This document shows, one piece after another, positions 24,527-35,603 of a stretch of DNA of 64,000 bases (position 1 is the stretch's first letter; every line of letters starts with the position of its first letter). The position numbers were made by a program, and so were the translations under genes. The DNA lies in the NCBI GenBank assembly GCA_004352715.1, contig SCFE01000071.1, forward strand, positions 1,250,334 to 1,314,333. The letters run 5' to 3'. Under the pieces are notes generated by a model. The model saw only the letters and a list, made by a program, of their open reading frames with translations. It was not told the DNA's origin and did not search any database. The stretch is from Hofstenia miamia. Its lineage: Eukaryota; Xenacoelomorpha; Acoela.

Positions 24527-24913
24527 CATTTAATTCAGCCAAAGTACTACTTATAATTCTCTAATATTTACATGCAATATTATTATTAATATTAACAACA
24601 AATAATTTAAATATTTTTGATGATGTTATAAATAATTTTAGAATGCCTGATAGTAATGCTGACTTATCAATTGATTCCTTAGATTCTTAATTTGAATGTG
24701 CTTTACTTAAACTGAACATNCATTTAATTCAGCCAAAGTACTACTTATAATTCTCTAATATTTACATGCAATATTATTATTAATATTAACAACAAATAAT
24801 TTAAATATTTTTGATGATGTTATAAATAATTTTAGAATGCCTGATAGTAATGCTGACTTATCAATTGATTCCTTAGATTCTTAATTTGAATGTGCTTTAC
24901 TTAAACTGAACAT
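24527..24913. repeat. exact 193-bp duplication around a single N
   Basis: 24527-24719 and 24721-24913 are identical, with one N at 24720 between them. Identity this perfect in otherwise decayed sequence, with an N exactly at the join, points to two overlapping contig ends placed side by side. Confidence 0.9.
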
Positions 24914-26113
24914 TGATATTAATAAGGATGGTGATGAAGTATGTGATAGTGCTAATATGAAAAATTCATGTTCTAAAGTGAAAGGTAAAGTTCGAAAACC
25001 TTCATCCCGCAAAAATCAAAGACTAGAAAGGCAAACGTGTATTATTTGCCTAAAAAAATACAAGAAAATGTTTAATCATTTGACTTATTCGCATACGAGT
25101 TTGAATAAAAAACAAAAGAAGATTGTTCTGAATTTGGAATCTCATCTTACCTCTTCAATCAAATGCACATTGAATGGTACACTTAGAGCCATTTTGAACA
25201 GTTTTTTAATTGAAAGTCGCAATTTAAAAGAGACGAAGTTTTTCCACCATTTTGTTATAAAAATTAGAACGCTATACAATTTAAAATCCATTTCAATTAT
25301 AAACTACTTTAGTGCTATTAAAAAGCTTATAAAATACATCATTCTTTATGAGAATTTTCGCTTAAATCAAGAAACATGGATGAATGTTATTGAAGATACT
25401 AAAGATCCCTTTCGAAAAGCTGCTGGGCGTGAATCAAATGCCAACAAACAGAAGTTTGATGAATTACCTAGTTTTAATGAGATATCAAATCTTCGAAAAG
25501 AAATGCTTAAATACTTGTCATCAAAGAAATCAATTTCCTATGAGGATCAAATAGTCATCATTTATTTCTTAGTGATATCTGAACTTGTTGTTCGGCCTTT
25601 GCCATTATTAAGTTTAAAAGTTGATGACTACACATTTATGAAATCGGAACAGGCTGCTCTCTCTACAAATCGAGGAAAAACAGGTTATAAATACAAATCA
25701 CATATTCGTGTTAGTTAATGAAAAATACTATCGATTTATTGATAACTTGATTCAAAAATATGAAAATAAATATGGAATTAAGCCAACATATGTTTTTGCT
25801 TCAGCAAACAATCTAATACAGAAAAACATGAATTATTACATCAGTAAAGTCTTGAAAGAAACGTTTAATGTTACGAAAACAATAACACCAACGACATTAC
25901 GTAAAGTATGGGATACAAGCTAACATGTCTCCTATAAAGCGCAAGGCACACTTGGCCCAAACAGGCCATTCAGAGGGAATGGCAAAGAGAAATTACATTG
26001 CACAAGCATCTTCTAGAGAAGTTAATAACTTGCTAGATTTTTACCGGGATGAGCTTGAACAGCCCTGCTGCTCTAAATTTGTTGGATCTAAAAGAGGAGC
26101 CAAGAAAAAATAA
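24838..26113 (+). pseudogene. Crypton-like tyrosine recombinase, frameshifted
   Basis: The reading starts near MPDSNADLSIDSLDS (one in-frame stop at about 24883) and continues into a long frame from 24957. A C2HC-type zinc-finger-like motif, CIICLKKYKKMFNHLTYSH, is followed by a helical SAM-like core-binding region. Catalytic-domain hallmarks come next: VVRPLPLLSLKVDDY (first Arg), then after a frameshift near 25710 TPTTLRKVW (second Arg), then after a frameshift near 25922 AQTGHSEGMAKRNYIAQ (His and the nucleophile Tyr). The R...R-H-Y order with GHS-x(5-8)-RxY fits tyrosine recombinases. Total length is about 420 residues. Two frameshifts and one stop suggest this copy is inactive. A domesticated gene is unlikely because terminal repeats flank it. 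Confidence 0.75.
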
Positions 26114-26114
26114 T

Positions 26115-26394
26115 TTAATTTTGACATTTTGGACTTTTCGCAGTTTGTGTTTGTGCTAACTTGTTGCATAATGCGCAAAATTATATCTATATGTAAGTTG
26201 GTTTTAGCTATTTATCAGAAATTCTTTTTTAAATACACATCAAAATTTGCATTTTTATTTTGAGTATATATTGATAGATAGATAGAAATTTTTAATATAA
26301 ATTTTTTTTCCATAATACAACTGACTAAAAATAATACAACCGACCAATATATGTGAAATGAAATACAGAGGACCAATTATGTGAGTGCTGATTT
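26115..26394. other. 3' flank of the recombinase gene inside the element
   Basis: AT-rich non-coding stretch between the recombinase stop and the right inverted repeat. It carries a gata-gata-gata tract near 26272-26285 and the right subterminal repeats near 26318-26372. Confidence 0.7.
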
Positions 26395-26414
26395 TACAGC
26401 GGACCAGTATAAGT

Positions 26415-26441
26415 GTATATATATATATATATATATATATA
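26415..26441. repeat. (TA)n microsatellite ending at the gap
   Basis: An alternating TA run directly after the right inverted repeat, truncated by the 1000-N gap. Confidence 0.95.
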
Positions 26442-27441
26442 NNNNNNNNNNNNNNNNNNNNNNNNNNNNNNNNNNNNNNNNNNNNNNNNNNNNNNNNNNN
26501 NNNNNNNNNNNNNNNNNNNNNNNNNNNNNNNNNNNNNNNNNNNNNNNNNNNNNNNNNNNNNNNNNNNNNNNNNNNNNNNNNNNNNNNNNNNNNNNNNNNN
26601 NNNNNNNNNNNNNNNNNNNNNNNNNNNNNNNNNNNNNNNNNNNNNNNNNNNNNNNNNNNNNNNNNNNNNNNNNNNNNNNNNNNNNNNNNNNNNNNNNNNN
26701 NNNNNNNNNNNNNNNNNNNNNNNNNNNNNNNNNNNNNNNNNNNNNNNNNNNNNNNNNNNNNNNNNNNNNNNNNNNNNNNNNNNNNNNNNNNNNNNNNNNN
26801 NNNNNNNNNNNNNNNNNNNNNNNNNNNNNNNNNNNNNNNNNNNNNNNNNNNNNNNNNNNNNNNNNNNNNNNNNNNNNNNNNNNNNNNNNNNNNNNNNNNN
26901 NNNNNNNNNNNNNNNNNNNNNNNNNNNNNNNNNNNNNNNNNNNNNNNNNNNNNNNNNNNNNNNNNNNNNNNNNNNNNNNNNNNNNNNNNNNNNNNNNNNN
27001 NNNNNNNNNNNNNNNNNNNNNNNNNNNNNNNNNNNNNNNNNNNNNNNNNNNNNNNNNNNNNNNNNNNNNNNNNNNNNNNNNNNNNNNNNNNNNNNNNNNN
27101 NNNNNNNNNNNNNNNNNNNNNNNNNNNNNNNNNNNNNNNNNNNNNNNNNNNNNNNNNNNNNNNNNNNNNNNNNNNNNNNNNNNNNNNNNNNNNNNNNNNN
27201 NNNNNNNNNNNNNNNNNNNNNNNNNNNNNNNNNNNNNNNNNNNNNNNNNNNNNNNNNNNNNNNNNNNNNNNNNNNNNNNNNNNNNNNNNNNNNNNNNNNN
27301 NNNNNNNNNNNNNNNNNNNNNNNNNNNNNNNNNNNNNNNNNNNNNNNNNNNNNNNNNNNNNNNNNNNNNNNNNNNNNNNNNNNNNNNNNNNNNNNNNNNN
27401 NNNNNNNNNNNNNNNNNNNNNNNNNNNNNNNNNNNNNNNNN
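26442..27441. other. assembly gap of 1000 N
   Basis: Exactly 1000 Ns, a size used as a scaffolding placeholder. Reading frames across it are meaningless. Confidence 0.98.
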
Positions 27442-28050
27442 AACACTATTGAAAGAATGGTTGATTATGTTAAAGTAAACAACTGAAATTGGAATGAAAT
27501 AAATCCACGTTTGCTGATCAGGTTTTGCAATGATGAATGGTACGAAGAGCACATCGACAAGAATCTGGTGATCCGCTAAAGCCTATAAATGAATGTTTCA
27601 AATGCTACAGATTCGAAAAGAACAAATTCAGGCTAAGATGGATAGGGTTGCCCCTTCCGCATTTCTTATCCAGTTGCACTTGTTGACCGTTTCCAAAAGT
27701 CAATCAACAAATTAAGAGTGTAAATATAGTGTGAACCATTGAAGTTGTACAAGATCTTAATCTTTATATGTTTCTCTATAATGTTCATGGAAAATGCTTT
27801 TATATCTTTTAAACGAAAAAAATTGTTATAATGCGATAATAATTCCGCTTTTACTAATGTTGCATACTTCTCAAAGCAAAAGAAACACCTTACCAAAATT
27901 ATGGAGGAATACGCACTGTTGTAAATACGAAGTAATGTCCACATTTAGGGACTCTTAAGTTGAATAGAACATATTTCTCCTCAGCTGAAACTAAGGGAAC
28001 AGAAACCCGGTAAAAATACAGAAAAAATGATTTTTTCTTATTTTTCAATT
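27442..28050. repeat. duplicate block A (matches 36575-37183)
   Basis: Nearly identical to 36575-37183 at a constant offset of 9133; one of the few differences is cgacaagaatctgg versus cgacaagcatctgg. The block begins exactly at the gap edge. Short frames in it are present in both copies and match no family I know. Confidence 0.95.
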
Positions 28051-28792
28051 TTTGCATAAAAGTTTCTTTAAATGACATCTATAACAACCAATTGAAAAAA
28101 AATTTATTTGTCCTGAATTAAACAATGCAAAATTTATATTTAAATCCCCACTTCCCATCTTTAACTAATTAATGTTGCATAAGTGCATCAAAAAGACTTA
28201 GCCAATGACATTCATACATACAAACATATATATAATAACCTTACACCAGCTATAATCAAACCCATTGCACCAACTTTTAATCAAATTTCAAATGATACAC
28301 ATTTAGCGAAATGTTACAACTCGATGATCTGTGAGATGTTTCCAAAGAAACCGTGAAAAGACAGCACTAGCTATTGCTGATGTATTGACAGTTTGCCACT
28401 TCAATGATGTAGAAGGCTCTATTTTTAAATTTTGGAAAAGTTGGGAATTCAATTTGGACAATTCACAATAAACAGAAGGCGAAAAGTGAATGAAAAGGAG
28501 ATTCTTGTATTTGAAAAAATGAAAAGACAAGCCTTTGACAAACTAATAAGAGAAATCAATTGAAGGAGAAGGTTTTTTTGAATAACCAAAGGGGCAGAAA
28601 ACAAAAAATAATTTGAAGTTTGTAACCGTTGTTGCGCAATTTCTGATAATTTTTCGCTTAATTCTGGAATGAAATAAAAAAATTCTTGGTATGAGCGTAT
28701 CATAGCCTTGAACTTTGGTGTAAATGTAGAGAAATGGTTGTGATATCCTAAGACATACTATGCTACAGAGCGTCTTTGTTGCTATCTCACTT

Positions 28793-29379
28793 CAGAGACG
28801 TTTACAGTCTCGGCAAGCGGAANNNNNNNNNNNNNNNNNNNNNNNNNNNNNNNNNNNNNNNNNNNNNNNNNNNNNNNNNNNNNNNNNNNNNNNNNNNNNN
28901 NNNNNNNNNNNNNNNNNNNNNNNNNNNNNNNNNNNNNNNNNNNNNNNNNNNNNNNNNNNNNNNNNNNNNNNNNNNNNNNNNNNNNNNNNNNNNNNNNNNN
29001 NNNNNNNNNNNNNNNNNNNNNNNNNNNNNNNNNNNNNNNNNNNNNNNNNNNNNNNNNNNNNNNNNNNNNNNNNNNNNNNNNNNNNNNNNNNNNNNNNNNN
29101 NNNNNNNNNNNNNNNNNNNNNNNNNNNNNNNNNNNNNNNNNNNNNNNNNNNNNNNNNNNNNNNNNNNNNNNNNNNNNNNNNNNNNNNNNNNNNNNNNNNN
29201 NNNNNNNNNNNNNNNNNNNNNNNNNNNNNNNNNNNNNNNNNNNNNNNNNNNNNNNNNNNNNNNNNNNNNNNNNNNNNNNNNNNNNNNNNNNNNNNNNNNN
29301 NNNNNNNNNNNNNNNNNNNNNNNNNNNNNNNNNNNNNNNNNNNNNNNNNCAGAGACGTTTACAGTCTCGGCAAGCGGAA
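28793..29379. other. 527-N gap with the same 30 bp on both edges
   Basis: The 30 bases beginning cagagacgtttacagtctcg end at 28822 just before the Ns and recur at 29350-29379 just after them. The gap is 28823-29349. This is either a collapsed repeat or an unmerged contig overlap. Confidence 0.9.
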
Positions 29380-29465
29380 TAAGACCAAAGCTATTTTCTA
29401 TTGAAAACAGTTTATTTAAAATTTATGCTAAATATAGAATTAATGAACTGAAAATTGAAAAATAT

Positions 29466-30264
29466 CTAACTAGTAAGTGTAAAATCTGTAGCACATCGTC
29501 TGGACATTGAGTTCACTAGATTTAGGCAGAATGCTTCTTTAATAGCTGTTTTTAGCGGCTCCAGTGACCTGGGAGCCTTGAGTGCCAATTTGTTTTTCAT
29601 CAGATGCCATAGAATTTCGATGTGATTTAAATCTGGTGAGTTCCCGGGCCACTGAAGAAAGTCAATGTTTTTGTCAGTAAACCATTTTTTGCATTTACTC
29701 ATGGTATGGCATGATGCCTAGTTCTGCTGAAAGATTAAACAGAAATGTATGATCATTAATATTTTAAGATTTTCTTCTAGAATATCCATGTAACCCTGCG
29801 CATTCAGTGTTTGGTTTTTAGGCAGAAATGTATCACCTCCCCGTCCACGAGAAGAAAAGCACCCCAACACCATAAAGAATGGGGGATGCTTAACAGTGGG
29901 GAGACATACCACAGATTGTATCTTTCACAACTAGAGCGACTAACTCTTACATTGCGAATCCCAAATTGTTGAAATAACGCTTCATCCGACCACATAACTC
30001 TAGCAGACCAATGGAGATGATTGCGTGCAAATTCTAGACGTTTCTTTTTCATCTGTCGTGTCAATCAAGGCTCTTTTGCTGCTCCGTATGACTTCAAACC
30101 AGCAGAACGTAAGCAATTTCGAACAGTTCTAACTTAAAGCACAACGTTGTAGGCCAGTAAATCCTTCTGAATATCAGAGGCAGTCTTCATTGAGATAGCA
30201 AGAGCCATACGTTTTATTCTGCGATCATCCCTGATTGTTGTTTCCTTTTCCCCCTCCAACATAG
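29466..30264 (-). pseudogene. Tc1-like transposase remnant
   Basis: Minus-strand reading: a start region with RIKRMALAISMKTASDIQKD and VRTVRNCLRSAGLKSYGAA, then RQMKKKRLEFARNHLHWS, VMWSDEALFQQFG (first Asp), GCFSSRGRGG, a degraded second block (LIFQQN instead of QQDNA-x-H) and FLQWPGNSPDLNHIEILWHL (third residue, Glu, NxIExLW). This is the DD34E order of Tc1. Stops and frameshifts interrupt it at least four times. It sits in a segment missing from the paired copy. Confidence 0.85.
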
Positions 30265-30585
30265 CCATTTTTTAAATTTGAAAACTGTTTGTACTTTTGA
30301 ATGGATGAATGCACACCTGTCTTGGAACAGCTTAAAAGTTGAGTTATTTCTTATTCTGTTTTCCACACTTGTAATAAGTTACACTTTCTGCACGCTTAGT
30401 ATGTGATATTTGCTTTAGCAAGCCCCATGGTGGAAAAATGAAATTTCAATTTGTATGTAAATCAATGACTTAAATATCTATTAGTTAAAACGTATATTTG
30501 ATAGTTGTAGCTGTAATTTGATTAGTTTTTCCATATGTTCTCTGATTTGTTATTATACATGTAGATCAAAACCTTCAACTACTTG

Positions 30586-31222
30586 ATTATTGCTACCCTA
30601 AAAAAGTTCGATTAAAACACATGCCGCTAAGTATAGAAACTTAGCTAAAATAGCTTTGGTCATATTCTGCGTGCGGCGACTGTACATTATTTATATGAAT
30701 CCATTATAGTGAATATGCATATTTAACTAGATTTGAATTATTTATGCATGTAAATATTTACATATTCAATTTGAACAGATTAAATTTTTGAAAAAAACTT
30801 TCTGAGAATAGATAGAGGTTCTTCAGAGTTTTTATTTCCGGTTTAAACTTTAGTGATATCTCTTTGATCATAAAAAAACTTCAAAAATGCTTTGATTTCT
30901 TAATGTTTCGGTCTCCATGGTAAAGAACAAGTTTTCAAAAAATTCCGCATTTTTAGAATAAGGTGACTATGATCTACCATTATACATAAACATAACTAAT
31001 CATATACAATTATAGTCTTTGCAATAACTTTTCAAATATAAAAAACAAATAACAAAATCATTAATATCTCAACAACCGAAAGAGTTAGAACCATGAACGT
31101 CTCAACAGAGTTTATGCGTCTATAGCGCTAAGCCTTACGTGCAAAATGCGCTCGATTCATTCAGGCAAGGACCTGTAATCCCTCTTTATTGTGAGATCGT
31201 AGATTTTTGACCATTTCTCTTT
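30586..31222. repeat. duplicate block B (matches 37181-37817)
   Basis: Nearly identical to 37181-37817 at offset 6595; differences include ccctaaaaaagttcg versus ctctaaaaaagttgg and atgccgc versus atgcctc. It ends exactly at the next gap. Its last bases encode, on the minus strand, the end of a Tc1-like transposase that is longer in the other copy. Confidence 0.95.
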
Positions 31223-32222
31223 NNNNNNNNNNNNNNNNNNNNNNNNNNNNNNNNNNNNNNNNNNNNNNNNNNNNNNNNNNNNNNNNNNNNNNNNNNNNNN
31301 NNNNNNNNNNNNNNNNNNNNNNNNNNNNNNNNNNNNNNNNNNNNNNNNNNNNNNNNNNNNNNNNNNNNNNNNNNNNNNNNNNNNNNNNNNNNNNNNNNNN
31401 NNNNNNNNNNNNNNNNNNNNNNNNNNNNNNNNNNNNNNNNNNNNNNNNNNNNNNNNNNNNNNNNNNNNNNNNNNNNNNNNNNNNNNNNNNNNNNNNNNNN
31501 NNNNNNNNNNNNNNNNNNNNNNNNNNNNNNNNNNNNNNNNNNNNNNNNNNNNNNNNNNNNNNNNNNNNNNNNNNNNNNNNNNNNNNNNNNNNNNNNNNNN
31601 NNNNNNNNNNNNNNNNNNNNNNNNNNNNNNNNNNNNNNNNNNNNNNNNNNNNNNNNNNNNNNNNNNNNNNNNNNNNNNNNNNNNNNNNNNNNNNNNNNNN
31701 NNNNNNNNNNNNNNNNNNNNNNNNNNNNNNNNNNNNNNNNNNNNNNNNNNNNNNNNNNNNNNNNNNNNNNNNNNNNNNNNNNNNNNNNNNNNNNNNNNNN
31801 NNNNNNNNNNNNNNNNNNNNNNNNNNNNNNNNNNNNNNNNNNNNNNNNNNNNNNNNNNNNNNNNNNNNNNNNNNNNNNNNNNNNNNNNNNNNNNNNNNNN
31901 NNNNNNNNNNNNNNNNNNNNNNNNNNNNNNNNNNNNNNNNNNNNNNNNNNNNNNNNNNNNNNNNNNNNNNNNNNNNNNNNNNNNNNNNNNNNNNNNNNNN
32001 NNNNNNNNNNNNNNNNNNNNNNNNNNNNNNNNNNNNNNNNNNNNNNNNNNNNNNNNNNNNNNNNNNNNNNNNNNNNNNNNNNNNNNNNNNNNNNNNNNNN
32101 NNNNNNNNNNNNNNNNNNNNNNNNNNNNNNNNNNNNNNNNNNNNNNNNNNNNNNNNNNNNNNNNNNNNNNNNNNNNNNNNNNNNNNNNNNNNNNNNNNNN
32201 NNNNNNNNNNNNNNNNNNNNNN
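31223..32222. other. assembly gap of 1000 N
   Basis: Exactly 1000 Ns, a placeholder size. Confidence 0.98.
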
Positions 32223-32844
32223 ATAGTGGCGTCTCGTCTTTAAGGGCCCGGCCCCACTAGATATTCTTGTAAAATATAACAAAAACTCTAAATATATGAA
32301 TAGATAATGCAAATTTCCATATTTTGAAGTGATTGAGCTTAAACATTACGTTTAATATATAATTGTACATTAATTTAAAACTCAATATCTATCGCCTATC
32401 GAGAAACGACGGAACTTGATTTAATAAATGCTATCTAGATTTGCGACGCATTCGCTTAATAGCCAATCAACAAAGAGCAAGGACCAGTCCATGCTGGGCC
32501 CGTTAATAAAATGAATTTTGTTAATTATTTCTTTCTACTAACGCGAAGCGTGATGAAATTAATCTCCGTGAAAACAATTGCTTTTCGTAGGGCCTTTAGC
32601 GATGGGCTCTTTGCGAAATAGCATTGGCTAATGAAGAATTCTATACTCAAAACTCAGCGTTATTGTGTAAACTACGCTGTTTTGTAATATCATGTTGTGA
32701 TTTAGAATGCGTTCATATTTAATGTTGCATTTATATACACTCTTGGCTTAAATTGGGCCTCCTTAACATGATACATGAGTGAAAAAATGTAAAATATATT
32801 TATGATTTTCATCTAAAAAATTGTCGTGTAAAGTCTAATCTTAG
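32223..32844. other. unassigned sequence after the gap
   Basis: No gene, RNA or repeat could be supported here. Confidence 0.5.
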
Positions 32845-32852
32845 CTTGCATG

Positions 32853-33220
32853 CAGGGGTGTATATTGTACTGCAATATTTTGTCAAAAAACATTATTTAA
32901 TATTTGTCGGCCATGAAGTAGTCATTAAATGTGCTTTTATAAATTATAAATTTGAAAGAAATTATTTCTGAATAAACTTTTATTTCTAGTCATGGATATC
33001 ACCTTCATTGACAGCTTTAGTAGATCAGGGTTTTTTGTTTGGAAGAATATTTGTCTATTCAGAGTTATTGGGAGTAAATTCTTCTGGTAAGCCGTAAAAT
33101 GTGAATCTGCAAATCAATCTTGGTATGACAAAATTGCGAATTTATTAATAAATTTTTCCCAAAAAATTTAAACATTTTGTTGAAAGTATTGTTTTAGCAA
33201 TCATTCATTGTGCACCCCTG
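32853..33220. mobile_element. hAT-type MITE, 368 bp
   Basis: The left end caggggtgta (32853) and right end tgcacccctg (to 33220) form inverted hAT-type termini (CAGGGGTGyA). They are flanked by 8-bp direct repeats cttgcatg (32845-32852) and tttgcatg (33221-33228), one mismatch apart. No transposase is inside, so it is non-autonomous. Confidence 0.8.
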
Positions 33221-33228
33221 TTTGCATG

Positions 33229-33640
33229 CATTCTTAAACACATAAGACACGATATGTAAGGCGCCCAAGGAATTACAAATTCCTCGACTAATTTAGTTTG
33301 ATGTTTCTGTGAACATCGAATTATGTATATTGATATTAATGATGATGATTTGTATTGATTTTCACATACTTGAGCTTAAATACTTTACATTTTTGCCAAA
33401 GAACACCTCCATGGCTTTTGGATATCAATGATTCAAATGTAATGTTGTAAAAAATGAAAATTACATGTTGTCCATTATCAACGCGATACCGTATTGTCCT
33501 GTACATAACCATAGATATCTTGATTTCATATTGCAAAATAAACATAGGTGTACACATAATAATGTTGAATTAACATGACATTAATGTTGTATTTGAACAT
33601 TTTCATGTAAATTTTATATCAGAAGATCAAGTTGTGACAC
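33229..33640. other. unassigned AT-rich sequence
   Basis: No supported feature. The small frame at 33336-33557 shows no family resemblance. Confidence 0.5.
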
Positions 33641-33885
33641 AAGTTAAGGGCAGAGACAGCACTCTTAGCTCCTCCCTTATTGCTAAAGAAACGAACACAT
33701 CCGAAAGCTGTGTATCGCATCATTACTGATGACCTTGGATTAAAAAATGTAAGGGCAAAGTGGGTGCCTCACAATTTGACCGAAGTCCATAAGACAAACC
33801 ATGCTAATGGCTGCAGTGAAATATTGAAAGCGATGAGAACGCCTAATATTCGTCAGTGGTTAATAGTGACTGTCGAAGAATAGAT
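33640..33885 (+). pseudogene. mariner transposase fragment
   Basis: The frame reads AVYRIITDDLGLKNVRAKWV, then PHNLTEVHKT. This corresponds to the end of the mariner DNA-binding region and the linker (IxxILTxDLGMxKVxAKWVPxxLTxxxK). The catalytic domain is not recognisable downstream (33885-34320 is degenerate). Confidence 0.7.
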
Positions 33886-34329
33886 TTATGCACGATGCAT
33901 TCCACCATAGCAATGTAACAGAGCATGGCTATCGTCATTTGATAATCGTCCTGAAATTGCAAAGCGCACCCCCACACACAAGAAATTCTTATTGCTGGAG
34001 TGCGGCAGCTTTACAAGTGAGACTATTATGAGATATTGGCAAATGGTGAAAATGTTACAGCGTCTCGATATGTGACTTTCTCAAACATGCAGTTTCCAGT
34101 ATGGCAGTTACTCACTTGAGAGGTGTGTTCCGCAATTTTGAGATTTATCGAAAAAATATTGTGTTTGACACAAGAGAAAAAGTGATTTAGTTGTATTGAA
34201 GATTTCAACAAAACGTTAGCATAGGAAAAACTGATTTCCGAATTTGAACAATTGCGTTTTCATGCCCAAAGTTTTATCGAAAATGGCGAAAATTATTATT
34301 CACCTTTACGGCGGTTAAAAGAAATATAA

Positions 34330-35225
34330 TTTAAAAACAAAGTGCCTTAACAAAACTATAAATATAAATAAGAACAAGAAGAGCATTTACAATATATAAG
34401 AAACGAACAAAGAATATCAAAATTAAAGCGAGGAACAAAAGAAAACCAGATAAGGAGTAGAGAGAGGACTTAAATTTAGAAGAAGATAAGTAAAAGTCTA
34501 AGTGATGAGCAGTAATCAGATAGTTAGCAATAGGAATAATGCGAATGAAGAAAGAATTTTGTGAGCGAGCTTTGTGGGTGCGAGTTTGATGAAAGATAAC
34601 AGAAGTATCAGAACTTGTAGAATGAGAAGGCGCAAATTGAAAGTACTTAAAGGGATCAAGATCATATTTTTCTAAAAAAATAGTCGAAGAAAAGAAGATC
34701 AAGAACTTGAAGCTGAAGAACACGGGATAATAAATTAAGTGAAAGTAGTGCAGATTGATAAGTGAGAAAAGGAGAAATCCACTAAACAATACGACGTTGA
34801 AAATGCTCAACTGAGTAGAGAAGTGAGCGTGGAATAGACCAATAGAGAGAACCATATGAAAAGATAGTGAATGGAATTGAAAGCTAGAGAGATTTTTATG
34901 CCAGTAGGGGTAGAGAGAGGATGGTCCGCTGAATGACAAAGAAAGATGTAGCTTTCTTAAGATTTAAGTTGATATGAGAGGACCAGGATAGGGAACAGTA
35001 GACGAAGGCCAAGACAGGTATGTTCAGAAACATCATTAGCCGACTGAATTATAGTGAAAGCGTCCGGACCAAAAGAGTAGATTATAGTGTCATCGGCATA
35101 GAGACTAGATGGGCAAGGTTGGGCATATAGAGGAAGATCATTAATTGAAACAAAAAATATAATGGCAAAAAGGGAACTTTGAGGCGTGCCAATAGCAGTG
35201 CCTGATGCCTGAAGTACATAAAATA
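34330..35225 (-). pseudogene. second LINE, reverse transcriptase remnant
   Basis: On the minus strand, about 35205-35060 reads SGTAIGTPQSSLFAIIFF, SINDLPLY, then PCPSSLYADDTIIYSFG. These are RT blocks GxPQGSxLxPxLFxxxINDLP and YADD; the Gly of PQG is lost. Downstream, to about 34330, several frames carry degraded C-terminal sequence. The strand is opposite to the LINE at 19.5-24.1 kb and the wording differs, so it is a separate element. It lies just upstream of the first GPCR copy. Confidence 0.8.
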
Positions 35226-35489
35226 TTAACTTTTTTCAATGAAAATCCATTTTTCAGAAAATTCAAAATACTTCTCAGACATAATCTTCACACATATATA
35301 TAAACCACAAAAGTACACTGCAGATAACATCAATTTCAAGCTAGCTACATTTGATATAATTGCATGCTTCCCAAATATAAATTCAGAAATAGGAACTATT
35401 GCAAATAAACGTTTGCTGGCGACAAAAGTTTTAACAAAAACAATTGTAATAAACACAATTTAAATCAAAGGCTTCAACGAAGGTGTTGC

Positions 35490-35603
35490 AAAGCTGTACA
35501 AATAACCAATTAAATTAATGCTCTTAAAATCAGTGAAGAATTGATTAATATTAATTACTGTTTAATACCTGAGTGAGGGAGCTTCAATCGCAAATTTAAA
35601 GTC
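35490..35603 (+). promoter_or_regulatory. conserved upstream block, GPCR copy 1
   Basis: Sequence before the ATG (gctgtacaaataaccaattaa, then attactgtttaatacctgag) is shared in order with the blocks before copy 3 (about 45600-45762) and copy 4 (about 50040-50205). Conservation among otherwise diverged copies suggests a promoter and/or 5'UTR that was duplicated with the gene. No TATA box or start site can be fixed from sequence alone. Confidence 0.55.

Larger units (their letters stand above)
24131..26414 (+). mobile_element. tyrosine-recombinase transposon with terminal and subterminal inverted repeats
   Basis: The 20 bases acttatactggtccgctgta at 24131-24150 recur as a perfect reverse complement at 26395-26414; the match extends to 25 bp into flanking TA sequence. 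Inside, related copies of the same core occur: cacatatattggtcagctgt and cacatatactggtcggctgt near 24356-24402 on the left, and their reverse complement near 26337-26356 on the right. Shorter tacagcggacc/tacagaggacc copies also occur (about 24208 and 26364). Between the repeats lies a Crypton-like tyrosine recombinase gene. A single N and an exact 193-bp duplication (24527-24913) interrupt the left part and are probably an assembly error. Confidence 0.75.
28051..30585. mobile_element. 2.5-kb segment absent from the paired copy, with a Tc1 relic
   Basis: In the copy at 36.6-37.8 kb, blocks A and B are directly joined (ttttcaattattgct). Here they are separated by this segment, which includes a 527-N gap and a Tc1-like transposase. 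A shared att at both junctions is compatible with a very short target duplication or microhomology. The part from 28051 to 28822 has no recognisable gene. Confidence 0.7.

Noticed and set aside
26377-27552. Very long reading frames across 26.4-27.5, 28.8-29.5 and 31.2-32.3 kb
   Set aside because: They consist almost wholly of N-coded unknown residues in assembly gaps.
27666-27944. 92-residue minus-strand frame present identically at 36799-37077
   Set aside because: The identity only reflects the duplicated block; no family match and no coding signature.
34331-34939. Hydrophobic 202-residue minus-strand frame resembling a membrane protein
   Set aside because: Its hydrophobicity comes from T-rich codons in a degraded LINE on the same strand; the RT motifs upstream are in another frame.
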